A stretch of DNA of 31,765 bases from an uncultured bacterium (GTDB taxonomy: Bacteria > Actinomycetota > Coriobacteriia > Coriobacteriales > Coriobacteriaceae), in assembly GCA_905215115.1 (NCBI GenBank), contig CAJMOP010000011.1, positions 1 to 31,765 on the forward strand. The letters are read 5' to 3'. This document shows positions 17,144 to 24,883 of the stretch, one piece after another (position 1 is the stretch's first letter; every line of letters begins with the position of its first letter). A program made the translations under genes and the position numbers. The notes under the pieces were generated by a model. It saw only the letters and a program-made list of their open reading frames with translations. It had not been told where the DNA came from and did not search any database.

Positions 17144-17688
17144 TTAATAACGATTATTTATTGGTTTAATAATAGTATTGATAAGTCCCAGTGACCTGCT
17201 TGGTTCCAGCTTTGCATTGCCATACTCTTCGATTTTGCGGCCATGGTTGTTCTCGTCAGGCTTAAGGCGCCACTCGACCGGTTGCGATCCGATGTTCGAT
17301 ATTTCCGTTTGTATGCAAAATTGGGCGTTTTGATAGCGAGGTTGAGCGTGACGCCTCGGAGTGCCTCATGGGTTGGGCGTGGAGTTGGGGTGCCATAGAA
17401 GACGAGATCGTGCAGAGAAGTATTATTACCAGAAGCACTCTTCCGATTTAGTGGCCGCTCGAGGCAGCTATACCTCACGATGCCGATTCAGCCATCGGCG
17501 CACCTGAACTCCTCGATCATTCGCCCGGTAATCACGACAGTGCTGACAACGATGTCGCTCTCTCGTACCGTGAAAATGTAGTAGGTCGGTAAGGGCCAGT
17601 TGGCGTTGATGCTCGTCCCGTTCGCTAAAGACGCTTCCAATGGATCGCCCTGCTCGCCGGGTAGTAGGTTGACGACGCCATCGTTCAC
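17144..17688 (-). pseudogene. Degraded reading frames upstream of the AAA-DUF4435 gene (unknown protein remnant)
   Basis: This 600-base gap has no intact gene but shows coding-like minus-strand frames. The last 170 bases read in one frame to TAA at 17144-17146 as TEISNIGSQPVEWRL, then KPDENNHGRKIEEYG and AKLEPSRS. They end 14-17 bases before the next start, as expected for an upstream operon partner. Further upstream another frame (17158-17688) is open except for a TGA at 17488-17490 and contains NDGVVNLLPGEQGD and NWPLPTYYIFTVRE. A frameshift would be needed to join the parts. I do not recognise the family. It could be one decayed gene or two. The frames may partly be chance, but the clean operon-style ending argues that at least the 3' part was real. 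Confidence 0.4.
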
Positions 17689-17746
17689 GTCCCTGCTACT
17701 GCGCGCTGGACATCCTGACTTCGACCATGACGTCCTCTCCGGGTCG

Positions 17747-17797
17747 CCTCCATGTTATACTTGCCGTAAAAACTTTACGGCAAGTATAACATGGAGG
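17747..17797. promoter_or_regulatory. Perfect palindrome (24-bp arms) with symmetric promoter boxes and ribosome site
   Basis: The arms 17747-17770 and 17774-17797 are exact inverted copies around AAC. Each arm contains TTGCCG and TATAAC, so on either strand a TTGCCG (-35-like) is followed 18 bases later by TATAAC (-10-like): + strand 17761-17766 and 17785-17790; minus strand 17783-17778 and 17759-17754. The outer edge GGAGG (17793-17797) is the ribosome site of the AAA gene, 5 bases before its ATG. The most natural reading is an operator/promoter where a dimeric repressor would block both polymerase and start region, as in toxin-antitoxin-type autoregulation. No regulator gene is seen beside it. 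Confidence 0.7.
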
Positions 17798-17802
17798 TTT
17801 CG

Positions 17803-18891
17803 ATGCTAACGCGTTTTGAGGTCGAGGGATTCCGAAACTTCTCCCATAGATTTACCTTCAATTTGACCGATGTCAGGGACTACAGATTCAACACGTCAGC
17901 CATCGATGAGGGCATCGTTTCTTGTGGTCTTATCTACGGTAAAAACGCTGTCGGCAAAACAAATTTCTCCAATGCTCTTCTCGATATTTCAGCAAATGTG
18001 GGGCGTCGGACCTTCTATTCCAATAAAACTAATTACCTCAGCGCAGTTGATGGGGTCACGTCGGCGTGCTTTGCCTACACGTTTCGCTTTGGGAATGACG
18101 AAGTTGCTTATCGTTACGAAAAGACTGGGATAACAGATTATCTTCGTGAGACAGTGGCTGTTAACGGCAAGATTGCATTTGATTACGACCACCGTGCAGG
18201 TAAAGTGCTCGATGGCGATTTGGCTTCTATCGGTGCCGATCGATTGAACTGGGAGTTCAAATCTCCCGGCATTTCTGTTTTGGCGTATGTGTGCAATAAC
18301 ATTCCTTTTGAGAGGGCAATGCCTCTTTTTAAGCTTTATACGTTTGCGCGGTCAATGGATGCCATTGGCGACGCGCATATGAACGACCGTAACCTTGTCT
18401 CTACCATCGCCGAAAACGTTATTTCGAATGACTTGGTTTCTGAGCTTCAGGCTTTTTTGAATGACTTTGGGATTCGAGAACGCCTTACTGCGCGTGAAAC
18501 GCCATCGGGTGATATCGCTTTGTACTTTGAAAAAAGTCGACTTATTCCGTTTGTAGAAAACTGCTCAAGCGGCACTGTTGCACTGCTGCGACTGTTTAAT
18601 TATTTCCATGCTACAAGTGTGCCGTCCTTGCTTTTTGTAGACGAGTTCGATGCGTTCTACCATCACGATCTCGCCGAGAAGGTCGTTGGCTATTTTAAGT
18701 CCCAGACCGGACGCCAAGTGCTTTGCGCATCGCATAATACAGATTTGTTCAGCAATAAAATCCTTAGGCCAGACTGTTTATTCATTCTTTCGGATCACAA
18801 TATTATTTCAGCTGCCAATGCAACAGATAGGGAACTAAGGGAAGGGCACAACCTCGAAAAGCTCTATAAGGCTGGCGAATTCGATGTCTAG
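17803..18891 (+). CDS. AAA15-type ATPase of a two-gene ATPase-TOPRIM defence module
   Basis: The 362-residue protein opens MLTRFEVEGFRNFSHRFTFN, the usual start of AAA15/AAA21 (COG1106-like) ATPases. Walker A is GKNAVGKT at 46-53. LLFVDEFDAFYHHDL holds Walker B (D280, E281), preceded by a degenerate signature SSGTVALLRLF, and LCASHNTDLF is the switch region. Such proteins are ABC-like sensors paired with nuclease partners in AbiL, RloAB, PARIS and Septu-type systems. The next gene overlaps by 8 bases and is TOPRIM-like, so the pair should act together as ATPase and effector. I chose ATG 17803, 5 bases after GGAGG; ATG 17791 lies inside the palindrome and is too close to the ribosome site. No transmembrane segments are seen. 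Confidence 0.78.
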   Translation: MLTRFEVEGFRNFSHRFTFNLTDVRDYRFNTSAIDEGIVSCGLIYGKNAVGKTNFSNALLDISANVGRRTFYSNKTNYLSAVDGVTSACFAYTFRFGNDEVAYRYEKTGITDYLRETVAVNGKIAFDYDHRAGKVLDGDLASIGADRLNWEFKSPGISVLAYVCNNIPFERAMPLFKLYTFARSMDAIGDAHMNDRNLVSTIAENVISNDLVSELQAFLNDFGIRERLTARETPSGDIALYFEKSRLIPFVENCSSGTVALLRLFNYFHATSVPSLLFVDEFDAFYHHDLAEKVVGYFKSQTGRQVLCASHNTDLFSNKILRPDCLFILSDHNIISAANATDRELREGHNLEKLYKAGEFDV

Positions 18892-19639
18892 GAAGCAAGT
18901 CCTGCTTATCGTTGAGGGTGTAAAGCAAGAGATTAATCTCTTTCATGCTCTCTTTGAGTGCTATGGCCTCGACATTGGCTATGAGATCGTCCCCTATAAC
19001 ACAAATATCTACGAGCTTTACGAAAGGATGTTTTCGGACGGCTTTCAGGATGACTTATCGCTGCTCGGCGTCCTTAAGGAACGTGCTTCTCAAGAGGATA
19101 AGTGGCTATTTGACCAGGATTATTCTGATGTTTTGCTGGTCTTTGACTATGAGCCCCAAGATAATAGGTTCTCACCTGCACGGTTAGAGGTAATGCAACG
19201 TTACTTTAACGAGAGCACAGACAATGGCAAGCTCTACGTTAACTATCCAATGGTTGAGGCATGTAAGCACTTTCTGAAAATGCCCGACGCTGAATATCTA
19301 AATAGAACTGTTTCTCGCGAAGACGTTTTGAAATACAAGTCAATCGTTGGCAATGCTTCTAGGTACCAGAGTTTTGAACGGCATTTTATTAGACCTGACG
19401 TTGATGAAATGATTGTTCTTACCGCCATCAAGGCGCTTCGGTTGTGCGGCTATAACGGCGAGGCCGGTTATGAGTCTGAGTATAGAGACCTTGACCATGA
19501 GACGATCGTGAAGGCGCAAAACGATACTTTGCGTTTGGCTGATGAGGTATGGGTTCTTGGTACCTGTTTGCTATTTATTTTAGATTACTCAACGGGTCTT
19601 ATTAATTTCGCGGGAATCGAGTCGAAGCTACTTGGCTAG
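18884..19639 (+). CDS. TOPRIM-like putative nuclease partner (AbiLii/RloB-like)
   Basis: This 251-residue protein begins MSRKQVLLIVEGVKQEINLF, where the E of LIVEG (E11) fits the first acidic residue of a TOPRIM fold. DVLLVFDYEPQD (D88, E90, D93) fits the second acidic cluster, and YPMVEACKHF resembles the conserved region after it in RloB-type proteins. The start ATG 18884 lies inside the end of the ATPase gene (8-base overlap), so the two are translationally coupled and probably form one complex. The expected role is a metal-dependent nuclease released or controlled by the ATPase upon phage sensing. AbiLii of the AbiL system, RloB, or an AriB-like protein are the closest guesses; sequence alone does not decide. 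The ending TAG at 19637-19639 is intact. Confidence 0.6.
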   Translation: MSRKQVLLIVEGVKQEINLFHALFECYGLDIGYEIVPYNTNIYELYERMFSDGFQDDLSLLGVLKERASQEDKWLFDQDYSDVLLVFDYEPQDNRFSPARLEVMQRYFNESTDNGKLYVNYPMVEACKHFLKMPDAEYLNRTVSREDVLKYKSIVGNASRYQSFERHFIRPDVDEMIVLTAIKALRLCGYNGEAGYESEYRDLDHETIVKAQNDTLRLADEVWVLGTCLLFILDYSTGLINFAGIESKLLG

Positions 19640-19697
19640 ACTTCTGGACGCTGCTAGTTCTGATTAATGTTGTCGATGCGGGGCTGTCATTTCGGAA

Positions 19698-19812
19698 GTG
19701 CGGTGAAAAAATCGGAAACCTCCGAGCACAAACTGATTTTCGGCAACAAAACCGCAGGTCTCGGATGTCTAAAACAGGGGTCTGGTCGACCGTTCTCGGT
19801 TTTTCACCGCAC
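19698..19812. repeat. 115-bp inverted-repeat element before the pel operon
   Basis: GTGCGGTGAAAAA (19698-19710) is exactly inverted at 19800-19812. The 89 bases between contain smaller symmetric parts such as TCGGAAACCTCCGA. It lies between the defence module and pelD and encodes nothing. It looks like a miniature mobile or repetitive intergenic element, or a structured RNA; I cannot tell which from one copy. The remainder of 19640-19964 is an AT-rich spacer with possible promoter elements. Confidence 0.55.
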
Positions 19813-19901
19813 CCCCGATTGGGCGCGCATTTAGCACTCTCGATGTCCCCACATCCTCTAAAAAAGTTCTTAAAACAGCCTTAAAGGTGCTCTGGCTCGC
19901 G

Positions 19902-19932
19902 TTGACAGCGTAAAATACGCATGTTTGACTAT
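19902..19932 (+). promoter_or_regulatory. Possible pel operon promoter
   Basis: A consensus TTGACA lies at 19902-19907. The best downstream -10 candidates are GACTAT (19927-19932) and TATGAA (19930-19935), spaced 19 to 22 bases, longer than ideal. It is 33 bases before the pelD start, whose ribosome site is GGGGAGG. No c-di-GMP riboswitch was recognised in the leader. Confidence 0.3.
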
Positions 19933-19964
19933 GAACAAAGTGGATTTTAGGGGAGGGGTGCGCC

Positions 19965-22104
19965 ATGGAGGTGCTGGTTGTTGGCAACACCGCATATGTT
20001 GACGATGACTTTTGCGCCAAGGCATTCCCTGGGGACCACGTTAAGGTTGTAGCCGCGCAGGAAGCGCGCCGCGATGAGTCGTCGCCCCATGCCTCGTGGA
20101 AAGAGCTGCTCCAGCACTTGGAGCAGGCCTACGAGTTCGACCGCGCGGTCTACCTGTCTAATTACCTAACCCCGCATACCGATACCGTGGGCGATATCGA
20201 GCTGCTGCGCTCGGTCTTTCGTGCGTGCGCGGGTCGCCGGATCCAGCTGTTGTATATAGCAGGTCCCGCGGGTGCCGAGGGTGCCGCCGATGCCGCGGGG
20301 CGAACGGGCAAGGGCATTATCGCGCACGCAGCCAACGACCTGTGCCGCTACTACGCTGCTCGCGAGGGCGTTCAGACTAAGATCCTGCGCGTGCCGTTCC
20401 TGTATACCGCGTCTGCCACGCTGGAGGACCCGTTTTTTGGTGCCGATGCTCGACGAATGCTCAACCGGATCGGCCGCTCTGCAGGGCGCGCAGGATGCGG
20501 CGTTTCCTCTGCTGTGTGCCGAGGAGCTTGCGGTGCTGGTACGCCGTATCTTCGACAGCTGGAATGGTAACTTTGAGACTCTCGACGTAGCCGATACCTT
20601 CCATCACACGGTGGGTGAGGTGGGCGAGGCCCTTCAGGCACTGTTCCCAGGGCTCTCAGTTGCCTATGGCGATTCTGCCGGCTACGCCCTGCCCGCCAGC
20701 GACGTCGCTCGCGTGCGCTATGGCTGGTTTCAGCGCTACGACTTGCTGCGCGACCTCTCGACCATTCAGGCTCGCTGGGATGCTGGCCGTGCAAAGAAGG
20801 TCAACCCCTTGCGCGCGGCCATCGACCGCATTCAAATGCGCACGCTGCCTGTCAAATGCCTGGAGACGGCAGCCGCCTGGGTTCTCTTTGAAGTGCTGGA
20901 GCGCTTGTTCTCCCAATCGACCCAGCTCAACGTGCTCGATTATCGCCTGCTCTACGTGGTGCTCATCGGCACGCTGTATGGCTTGGACTTTGGCCTGGTT
21001 GCGGCGCTGCTGGCGTCGGTGGGTTTGGCCGCGAGTTACTTTACTCTGTACGGCTATACCTTCCAGGGCCTGTTCTACGAGCCGTCCAACTGGCTGCCGT
21101 TTATTGCGTACTTTGTTGTGGGTGCCGTGTGCGGCTATGTGCAGCTGCGCAACAGCGAAGCCATTAGGGCGGAGCGCGATCAAAACGAGCTCGTGCGCAA
21201 CCGCAATACGTTCCTCACACAGCTCTACCACGATGCCATTGAGGACAAGCGCGCATACAGGCGCCAGATCGTGGGTCGCCACGACAGCTTTGGCAAGATC
21301 TTTGCCGTGACGCAGGAGCTCGACGTGCTCAATCCACGCGACATCTATCGCAAGTGTTGCGAGCTTCTGGGCGAGATCCTCGAGAACGATTCGGTGGCGA
21401 TCTACCATGTTTCTGGCGGGGCATTTGCACGCCTGGTGGCAGCAAGTCCCGCGATTGCCGAAGATGCCGCACGCTCGCTCACGCTTGAGCAGCTTGCACC
21501 TCTTTTGGGCGACGGGGGTCGTTCGAATCTGTGGGTGAACCGCGAGCTTACGCCGGGGCTTCCCATGTTTGGATACACGATCGAGCGCGACGGGGCACCC
21601 GCCGTGTTGATCTTTGTGCGTCGCGCGGCCGAAAACCAAATGACCCTCTATTATCAAAATCTGTTCCGCATCTTGTGCGGCCTGGTCGAAAGCGCGCTGG
21701 GCCGTGCCTTTGACTATGAAGCGGTGGCACAGGATAAGCGTTGCGTTGACGGAACTTGCGTGCTCAAGCAGGCTGCCTTTGGCCAAGAGCTCGCGGCGGA
21801 GCAGGCACTGGCAGATAGCAAGATGGGGAGTTTTTTGCTCCTGCGCGTGGTACCGGGCATGGAGCCTGTCGGCGAGCTGGTGGGCGCAATTGGGTCGGCA
21901 ATCCGCGAGAGCGATGCGGCGGGCCTGGTCGATGGTGACGTGCTTTACCTGCTTATGCGCCAGGCAAAGGCGTGCGATCTGCCCATTATCCGCGAGCGCC
22001 TGAGCGCAAAGCAGATTGCGGTGGAGCCCGTCGACGGCGAGGACATCGTGGCGCTGTTGCGGCACATCTCTTACACCGGTGACGGTGAGGGGGGTGCCGC
22101 TTGA
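19965..22104 (+). CDS. pelD: PelD, c-di-GMP-sensing Pel regulator with SDR-like N-terminal domain; apparent frameshift
   Basis: The first 157 codons (frame of ATG 19965) give an SDR/epimerase-like domain, starting MEVLVVGNTAYVDDDF but lacking a full GxxGxxG motif. At TTTTTT (20433-20438) the sense moves to the frame that runs to 22104; removing one T joins them as DPFLVPMLDECSTG. The joined protein of about 712 residues continues with membrane helices (about 300-390, from LETAAAWVLFEVLERLF), a short coiled linker, a GAF domain (about 430-560) and a degenerate GGDEF domain. There RESD (about 647-650) matches the c-di-GMP I-site RxxD, and DGD replaces GGDEF. PelD is the inner-membrane receptor that activates Pel synthesis. 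The T6 may be a real mutation, a slippage site or an assembly error. Without correction the first frame ends at 20570. Confidence 0.8.
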
Positions 22105-23006
22105 TCTCGCTTGTCGTTGCTGCCGTCTTGCTGCTGATTCATGCGCTGGTTTGCCTGGTGCTGTGGACGCTCATGAAGCTGGGCCTGCTGCCGGTGCGCG
22201 GGCACATGCTGCCTGTGATAGTGCTGGTGCCGCTGTGGGGCCCATTGCTGGTGGCTCTGCTATCGGTCCGCAGCGCGGTGTTTGGCGAGGGACTGAAAGA
22301 GTCTGCGCTGGAGTCGCTGCGCTTCAACGACGACCTGCATCGCAGTATGCCGGTACCGAGTGGTGAGGACGATACAGGCGTAGTGCCGCTCGAGGAGGCG
22401 CTCATCATCAACGACCCGGTAGAACGGCGCCGCCTCATGCTCTCCATGCTCACCGAGGAGCCCGACGCGTACCTGGCGCAGCTGCAGGCGGCTAAGCTTA
22501 ACGACGACGTTGAGGTGGCGCACTATGCCGCGACGGCGGTGGCGCAGATCTCCAAGGAGTCCGACCTTAAGCTACAGCAGCTGGAGCGCGCCTTTAAGAC
22601 GGACCCGAGCGCGCAAAACCTCAATGAATACTGCGATTTTCTTGGTGAATACTTGGGCTCGGGCTTGGCCGAGGGGCGCGTGGCTCAGATTCAGCGCCAA
22701 CAGTATGCGCGCCTGCTTGCGCGTCGCTGCGAACGCGAGGACGCCCTTGAGCTGCGCATTCGATACGCGACGGCGCTGGCCGATGCCGGACAGATCGACG
22801 AGGCGCAGGCCGTGATCGACCAGCTGGTGCTCGACGTGCCCGAGGAGCAGGAGGTTTGGATGCTTTGCCTGCGCCTGGCGGTGATGCGCCACGACGGTGA
22901 CGAGGTCCACCGTATGATCGATGCGATCGACAAACAGCATGTGTACTTGAGCGCCGCCAACCGTGAGGAACTGGCTTTTTGGCGCAACGGAGAGGAGGCC
23001 CGATGA
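22101..23006 (+). CDS. pelE: PelE, membrane/TPR component of Pel synthase
   Basis: The product has 301 residues. Two membrane helices lie at the N-terminus (about 3-22 and 36-56), followed by an all-helical region with TPR-like repeats, for example LEEALIINDPVERRRLML, HYAATAVAQISKESDL and YATALADAGQIDEAQAV. In Pel systems PelE sits in the cytoplasmic membrane and tethers the PelD-PelF-PelG synthase. The start is TTG 22101, sharing bases with the pelD TGA, with the GAGGGGG run just upstream as ribosome site. It is placed exactly where pelE is found in other pel operons. Position and topology carry the call, since the sequence of PelE is poorly conserved. Confidence 0.75.
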   Translation: MISLVVAAVLLLIHALVCLVLWTLMKLGLLPVRGHMLPVIVLVPLWGPLLVALLSVRSAVFGEGLKESALESLRFNDDLHRSMPVPSGEDDTGVVPLEEALIINDPVERRRLMLSMLTEEPDAYLAQLQAAKLNDDVEVAHYAATAVAQISKESDLKLQQLERAFKTDPSAQNLNEYCDFLGEYLGSGLAEGRVAQIQRQQYARLLARRCEREDALELRIRYATALADAGQIDEAQAVIDQLVLDVPEEQEVWMLCLRLAVMRHDGDEVHRMIDAIDKQHVYLSAANREELAFWRNGEEAR

Positions 23007-24883
23007 GCGTGGCGCAACATATCCGCGACCGTGCAGGCCGCTTTCGTTGGATGGGACTGCTCGTGGTGTGGGCGGTCTTTATTGCCATGGCCGCCGTGCT
23101 GCTGGCGGAGCGTGCCGGCGTGCAGTACAGTGCGGGCCAGCATAAGCTGGGGATGCTTGCCGCCAACGATGCGGTGCCAGCCTCCTCGGCAATTTTTGGC
23201 CAAAAGCCCACGTGCCTGGTCATTACCGACTCGGACCAAGATAGCGTCGACGACGTTAAAGACCAGTTCGACCAGATTTTGCTGGACATGAAGATCGCCC
23301 ATCGCGATGTGGATATTGCCACCGATGGTGTTGATGCGATTCCTTCTCTCACGTCCTTCGACCGCGTGATTGTGCTTATGCCCTCGCTTGACGGACTGGG
23401 TACGCATCTGACCGACATTATGAGTTGGGTGAGTGCCGGCGGTTCGCTTATGCTGGGCATGACTCCAGATAACTCGAACTACCTGCAGGCTATTGCTTCC
23501 AAGCTTGGTATCGAATCGGCCGGATATGACTATGCGACAGCCGAAAGTATCGTTCCGAGCGATGACTTTATGTTGGGCGGAGGAGAGCGCTACGAGTTCT
23601 CGGATCCCTTCGATTCTTCGCTTTCGGTTTCATTGCGCGAAACGGCGCACGTATGGGCAAAGACCGGTGACGCGGGCACGCCGCTCATTTGGTCTAACGA
23701 TTGCGGCAGTGGTCACACCGTGGTGTGCAACATTGGCATCTACGACAAGGTCATGCGTGGGTTCTATGCTTCGGCCATAAGCTTGCTGGGTGATGCCACG
23801 GCCTATCCGGTCATCAACAGCGCCGTGTTCTATTTGGACGACTTTCCTAGCCCCGTGCCCTCGGGCGATGGTACTTATATCAAGCGTGACTACGGCCTTT
23901 CCATTGCGGATTTTTACACCAAGGTCTGGTGGTCCGATCTGCAAAAGCTCGCGCAAAAATACGGCATTCGCTATACCGGCGTGATGATCGAAAACTACGA
24001 GGACGCGGTCAACCAGACCGAGCCTGCGCGCCAGGCCGATACCACGCAGTTTCGCTACTTTGGCGGCATGCTGCTGCAGATGGGCGGAGAGCTGGGCTTT
24101 CACGGCTACAACCATCAGCCTCTGGCGCTCTGGGATACCGATTACGGCACGCTGTATGACTACAAGACCTGGAAGAACAAGGAAACGCTCGTCGCATCGC
24201 TCAACGAGCTTATCGCCTTCCAAGATGAGGTGTTGCCCAACGCGCACGGCTCGGTTTACGTGCCGCCGTCAAATATCCTTTCGGCCCGTGTGCGCAAGCT
24301 TATCGGCACCGACGTTCCGCGCATTAAGACCATCGCCAGTACGTATTTTGAGGATGGCACCGATCTGCCCTACGTTCAGGAGTTTGGCGTGGCGAGCGAT
24401 GGCATTGTGGAGCAGCCGCGTATTGTCTCGGGCGGCATGGTCGACGATTCCTATATGCGCCTGGCTGCCGTGTCCGAGCTAAACATGCACTATGTGAGCA
24501 CGCATTTTATGCACCCGGACGACCTGCTCGATCCCGATCGCGGCGCCAAGGAGGGCTGGGAGGTCTACAAGGGCGGCCTGACAGACTACCTGGACTGGCT
24601 TAGCAAGTCTGCGCCCGACCTGCGGCGTCAGACCGGTTCGGAATGCTCGGGCGCCATCCAGCGCTTTTCGTCCGTGACGGTGAGCGTGGATACCAGCGCG
24701 GATGCCTGGACGCTCAGCCTGGGCAATTTCCACGACGAGGCGTGGCTCATGTTCCGCGCCAACAACGGTGAGCCGGGTGCAGTCACGGGTGGCGAGATTA
24801 CGCATCTGACGGGCGACCTGTACCTGGTCAAAGCCACGGATAAGACGGTGACCATTGCACGCAAGGAGGGTGGCGACAAATGA
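23003..24883 (+). CDS. pelA: PelA-like membrane-anchored polysaccharide deacetylase (DUF2194-type)
   Basis: The 626-residue protein has an N-terminal signal anchor (about 17-36, WMGLLVVWAVFIAMA). A Rossmann-like domain follows (about 68-160, LVITDSDQDSVDDVKDQF). Then comes a deacetylase-like barrel with FYLDDFPSP (D279, D280), GFHGYNHQP (H367, H371) and THFMHPDD (H501), which resemble the metal and catalytic residues of CE4-type enzymes. It should face outside and partly deacetylate the Pel polymer. The glycoside hydrolase domain of Pseudomonas PelA is not evident. I chose ATG 23003 because AGAGGAGG at 22991-22998 precedes it; the upstream extension to 22979 lies inside pelE. Its end overlaps pelF in an ATGA. 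Family DUF2194 is my best match; catalytic residues are inferred. Confidence 0.75.
   Translation: MSVAQHIRDRAGRFRWMGLLVVWAVFIAMAAVLLAERAGVQYSAGQHKLGMLAANDAVPASSAIFGQKPTCLVITDSDQDSVDDVKDQFDQILLDMKIAHRDVDIATDGVDAIPSLTSFDRVIVLMPSLDGLGTHLTDIMSWVSAGGSLMLGMTPDNSNYLQAIASKLGIESAGYDYATAESIVPSDDFMLGGGERYEFSDPFDSSLSVSLRETAHVWAKTGDAGTPLIWSNDCGSGHTVVCNIGIYDKVMRGFYASAISLLGDATAYPVINSAVFYLDDFPSPVPSGDGTYIKRDYGLSIADFYTKVWWSDLQKLAQKYGIRYTGVMIENYEDAVNQTEPARQADTTQFRYFGGMLLQMGGELGFHGYNHQPLALWDTDYGTLYDYKTWKNKETLVASLNELIAFQDEVLPNAHGSVYVPPSNILSARVRKLIGTDVPRIKTIASTYFEDGTDLPYVQEFGVASDGIVEQPRIVSGGMVDDSYMRLAAVSELNMHYVSTHFMHPDDLLDPDRGAKEGWEVYKGGLTDYLDWLSKSAPDLRRQTGSECSGAIQRFSSVTVSVDTSADAWTLSLGNFHDEAWLMFRANNGEPGAVTGGEITHLTGDLYLVKATDKTVTIARKEGGDK

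Noticed and set aside
17747..17797. Transposon end or CRISPR-like repeat
   Set aside because: The palindrome occurs once, is perfectly symmetric, and contains promoter boxes and a ribosome site of the adjacent gene, so a regulatory site explains it better.
9333..19812. Integrase, transposase or phage structural genes that would define an island boundary
   Set aside because: None was recognised. The island is inferred from gene content and base composition only, and no attachment site or target duplication could be supported.
19640..19964. c-di-GMP riboswitch in the pel leader
   Set aside because: I looked for the conserved GEMM-type core and found no match; the structured part is a long inverted repeat instead.
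20656..22065. Long minus-strand open frame opposite pelD
   Set aside because: It mirrors GC-rich codons of pelD, has a His/Arg/Gln-rich composition without any domain pattern, and no ribosome site. It is a shadow of the real gene.
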